Shown in pieces: positions 6,626 through 7,590 of a stretch of DNA of 7,590 bases. The translations under genes and the position numbers were made by a program. The notes under the pieces are model-generated. The model had not been told where the DNA came from and ran no database searches. It was given only the letters and a program-made list of their open reading frames with translations. This DNA is from Pseudomonadota bacterium (GTDB taxonomy: Bacteria; Pseudomonadota; Gammaproteobacteria; Xanthomonadales; Xanthomonadaceae). Position 1 is the stretch's first letter. Each line of letters opens with the position of its first letter. Location: contig JAFAFY010000021.1 in the NCBI GenBank assembly GCA_023423235.1, forward strand, positions 1 to 7,590, read 5' to 3'.

Positions 6626-6911
6626 CCGCAACTGCAGCGGCGGCGGCAAATTGAAGGGGCCGCCTTGCCATCGTTCCTGCGCGCGCGAAGGCAACGTCCG
6701 ACGCCGGAAAGACTGGCGAATCCCGTGACTTTTCCGCCTACCTGGTCGATGCCAGCCTGCGCGGACGATAGGGGAGACGACACCACGCCGCGGCAGGTTG
6801 CCACGCGCAGCACGCATGGCCCGTACGATCACCGGCCAAGCCGCCCCGCGGCCGACAGCGCCGCACCGTCCGTGCCTGCCTGCCAGCGCTCGACCGTGAC
6901 GCCCGAAGCCG
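6626..6911. other. Gene-free stretch between convergent ispA and DUF4870 gene
   Basis: I see no gene with coding character in these 286 bp. A small stem (GGCGGC at 6642-6647, GCCGCC at 6659-6664, 11-nt loop) lies shortly after ispA, but it has no T-run and is only a weak terminator candidate. No tRNA, riboswitch or repeat was recognised. Local composition looks less biased than the flanking genes: around 6700-6780 there are A/T-containing patches (GGAAAGACTGGCGAATCC, GTGACTTTTCC) not typical of coding sequence here. It may hold decayed sequence or an unrecognised small RNA. Confidence 0.5.
6642..6664 (+). terminator. Weak hairpin downstream of ispA
   Basis: Six GC pairs with an 11-nt loop, starting 16 nt after the ispA stop. 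An alternative GGCAA/TTGCC pairing (6645-6649 with 6665-6669) overlaps it. Neither has a following T-run, so intrinsic termination is doubtful. Confidence 0.2.
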
Positions 6912-7358
6912 TTATTCCTGGATCAGCCGGATCGACAGCGGGTAGCGGTACGGCTCGCCATTCCAGGCCTTGACCGCGGCCACGATGCTGCAGACCAGCC
7001 AGGCCACCGCCAGCGCGGCCACCGCGACCGCCAGCACCAGGCCCAGCGGCACGGTCACCAGCGCGCCCAGCCCGAGCGTCAGCAGCGTGGTGCCCAGCAA
7101 CACGAAACCCAGCACGGCAAAGCCGCAGGCGTAGAGGAACATCGACAGGTTGAAATTCAGCGCCTCACGCGCATGCGCGGCAACGAAAGGCGCATTGTCG
7201 CGCTTGGCCAGATACACCACGCCGGCCACGAGCGCACCGGCCAGACCAGAGATCCAACTTGTCAGCAGCGCCAGGACCAGGGCGGCGATATGGACGCCGG
7301 CGGCCCACTGACGGTCGTCGGCATCGGGAAGCGGGTGCGGCAGCGTGGTGGTCGGCAT
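6912..7358 (-). CDS. DUF4870 family membrane protein
   Basis: A 148-residue integral membrane protein of the DUF4870/Tic20-like group, whose biochemical role is not established. The N-terminus has the RQWAAGVHIAALVLALL start of the domain (17-33). A first hydrophobic region spans about 22-51. A loop with AKRDNAPFVAAHAREALNFN (51-70) holds the family's conserved Phe-Val..His...Ala-Leu-Asn-Phe signature. Two further hydrophobic stretches lie at about 71-96 and 99-130. The tail GEPYRYPLSIRLI matches the usual YRYPL..RLI ending. I chose the ATG at 7356-7358 because a GGAG Shine-Dalgarno lies 7 nt upstream and the 26-residue extension to 7436 lacks support. A second DUF4870 copy lies directly upstream on the same strand. 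Confidence 0.92.
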   Translation of the reverse strand: MPTTTLPHPLPDADDRQWAAGVHIAALVLALLTSWISGLAGALVAGVVYLAKRDNAPFVAAHAREALNFNLSMFLYACGFAVLGFVLLGTTLLTLGLGALVTVPLGLVLAVAVAALAVAWLVCSIVAAVKAWNGEPYRYPLSIRLIQE

Positions 7359-7389
7359 GGCGGTCTCCAGTGATGCGGCGTGCTCCTGC

Positions 7390-7417
7390 ACTATGGCAGC
7401 GACGGCGCCGCAGGCAA
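7390..7417 (-). promoter_or_regulatory. Putative promoter of the complete DUF4870 gene
   Basis: On the minus strand a TTGCCT -35 (7412-7417) and a CATAGT -10 (7390-7395) are separated by 16 nt; each matches consensus at four of six positions. It lies between the upstream terminator and the gene, about 31 nt before the ATG, as expected if this copy has its own transcript. Confidence 0.35.
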
Positions 7418-7481
7418 GCCAACCGATGGCACCCAACCAACGACACGGTGCCCGCGCGAGGCACCACAGGCCCGCAACGCA

Positions 7482-7507
7482 AAAGCCCCGGCATGGGCCG
7501 GGGCTTT
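7482..7507 (-). terminator. Intrinsic terminator after the upstream DUF4870 gene
   Basis: A perfect 11-bp stem (AAAGCCCCGGC with GCCGGGGCTTT) encloses a 4-nt loop. On the minus strand it ends in a TTTT run followed by TGCG. It starts 20 nt after the stop codon of the partial upstream gene, so it should end that transcript. The symmetric A/T ends could allow some function on the plus strand, where no gene reads in from this window. Confidence 0.85.
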
Positions 7508-7527
7508 GCGGACGAAGCAGGCTGCGG

Positions 7528-7590
7528 TCAGCTGATCAGGCGCAGCGCGAAGGGATAGCGGTAGACCACGCCGTCCTTCGCCTTGAGCGC
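7528..7590 (-). CDS. DUF4870 family protein, C-terminal fragment (partial)
   Basis: Only the last 20 residues and a TGA stop are visible: ALKAKDGVVYRYPFALRLIS. They align with the end of the neighbouring DUF4870 protein, sharing the Ala-x-Lys-Ala, Tyr-Arg-Tyr-Pro and Arg-Leu-Ile positions. This is therefore most likely a second, tandem DUF4870 gene whose start lies beyond the window. The terminator immediately after it supports a true gene end. The assignment rests on a short but characteristic motif. Confidence 0.75.
   Translation of the reverse strand, partial: ALKAKDGVVYRYPFALRLIS

Overview
The window is a GC-rich (roughly 70% by eye), densely packed chromosomal segment. Gene content and order (accA, a TPR membrane protein, tilS, xseB, ispA) suggest a gammaproteobacterium of the Xanthomonadaceae/Lysobacteraceae type, such as Luteimonas, Lysobacter or Stenotrophomonas. 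That placement is inferred from gene order, codon bias and protein character; no database search was possible. I see no mobile element, CRISPR array, rRNA, tRNA or clear signs of recent transfer. Most of the window is core metabolism.

Layout. (1) At 1-758 on the minus strand, a 1-Cys peroxiredoxin and a DsbA-like thioredoxin-fold protein, the latter cut by the window edge, overlap by an ATGA and probably form one redox operon. (2) After a 304-bp divergent gap come accA (1063-2022, carboxyltransferase alpha subunit of acetyl-CoA carboxylase) and, 12 bp later, a membrane-anchored tetratricopeptide protein (2035-2775). (3) A convergent minus-strand old yellow enzyme of the YqjM/XenA class (2782-3843) ends only 6 bp from the TPR gene, and an imperfect hairpin spans both stop codons. 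(4) After a 234-bp divergent gap, tilS (4078-5421), xseB (5431-5706) and ispA (5699-6625) follow on the plus strand with 9-bp and minus 8-bp junctions. (5) A 286-bp stretch without a recognisable gene follows. (6) Two minus-strand DUF4870 membrane-protein genes end the window: one complete (6912-7358) and only the C-terminal end of the other (7528-7590). A strong intrinsic terminator lies between them.

How the genes fit together. AccA supplies malonyl-CoA for fatty acid synthesis. TilS makes the lysidine anticodon that lets tRNA-Ile2 read AUA. XseB is the small subunit of exonuclease VII. IspA makes farnesyl diphosphate for undecaprenyl and quinone synthesis. The peroxiredoxin/DsbA-like pair and the flavin reductase are stress or detoxification genes set between the housekeeping genes.

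The most notable non-coding signals are TANNNT boxes exactly 6 nt upstream of the tilS and xseB start codons with no Shine-Dalgarno sequence. This geometry suggests leaderless transcripts; in xseB the box contains the tilS stop codon. I found no convincing novel biological system. The findings are modest and ranked accordingly.
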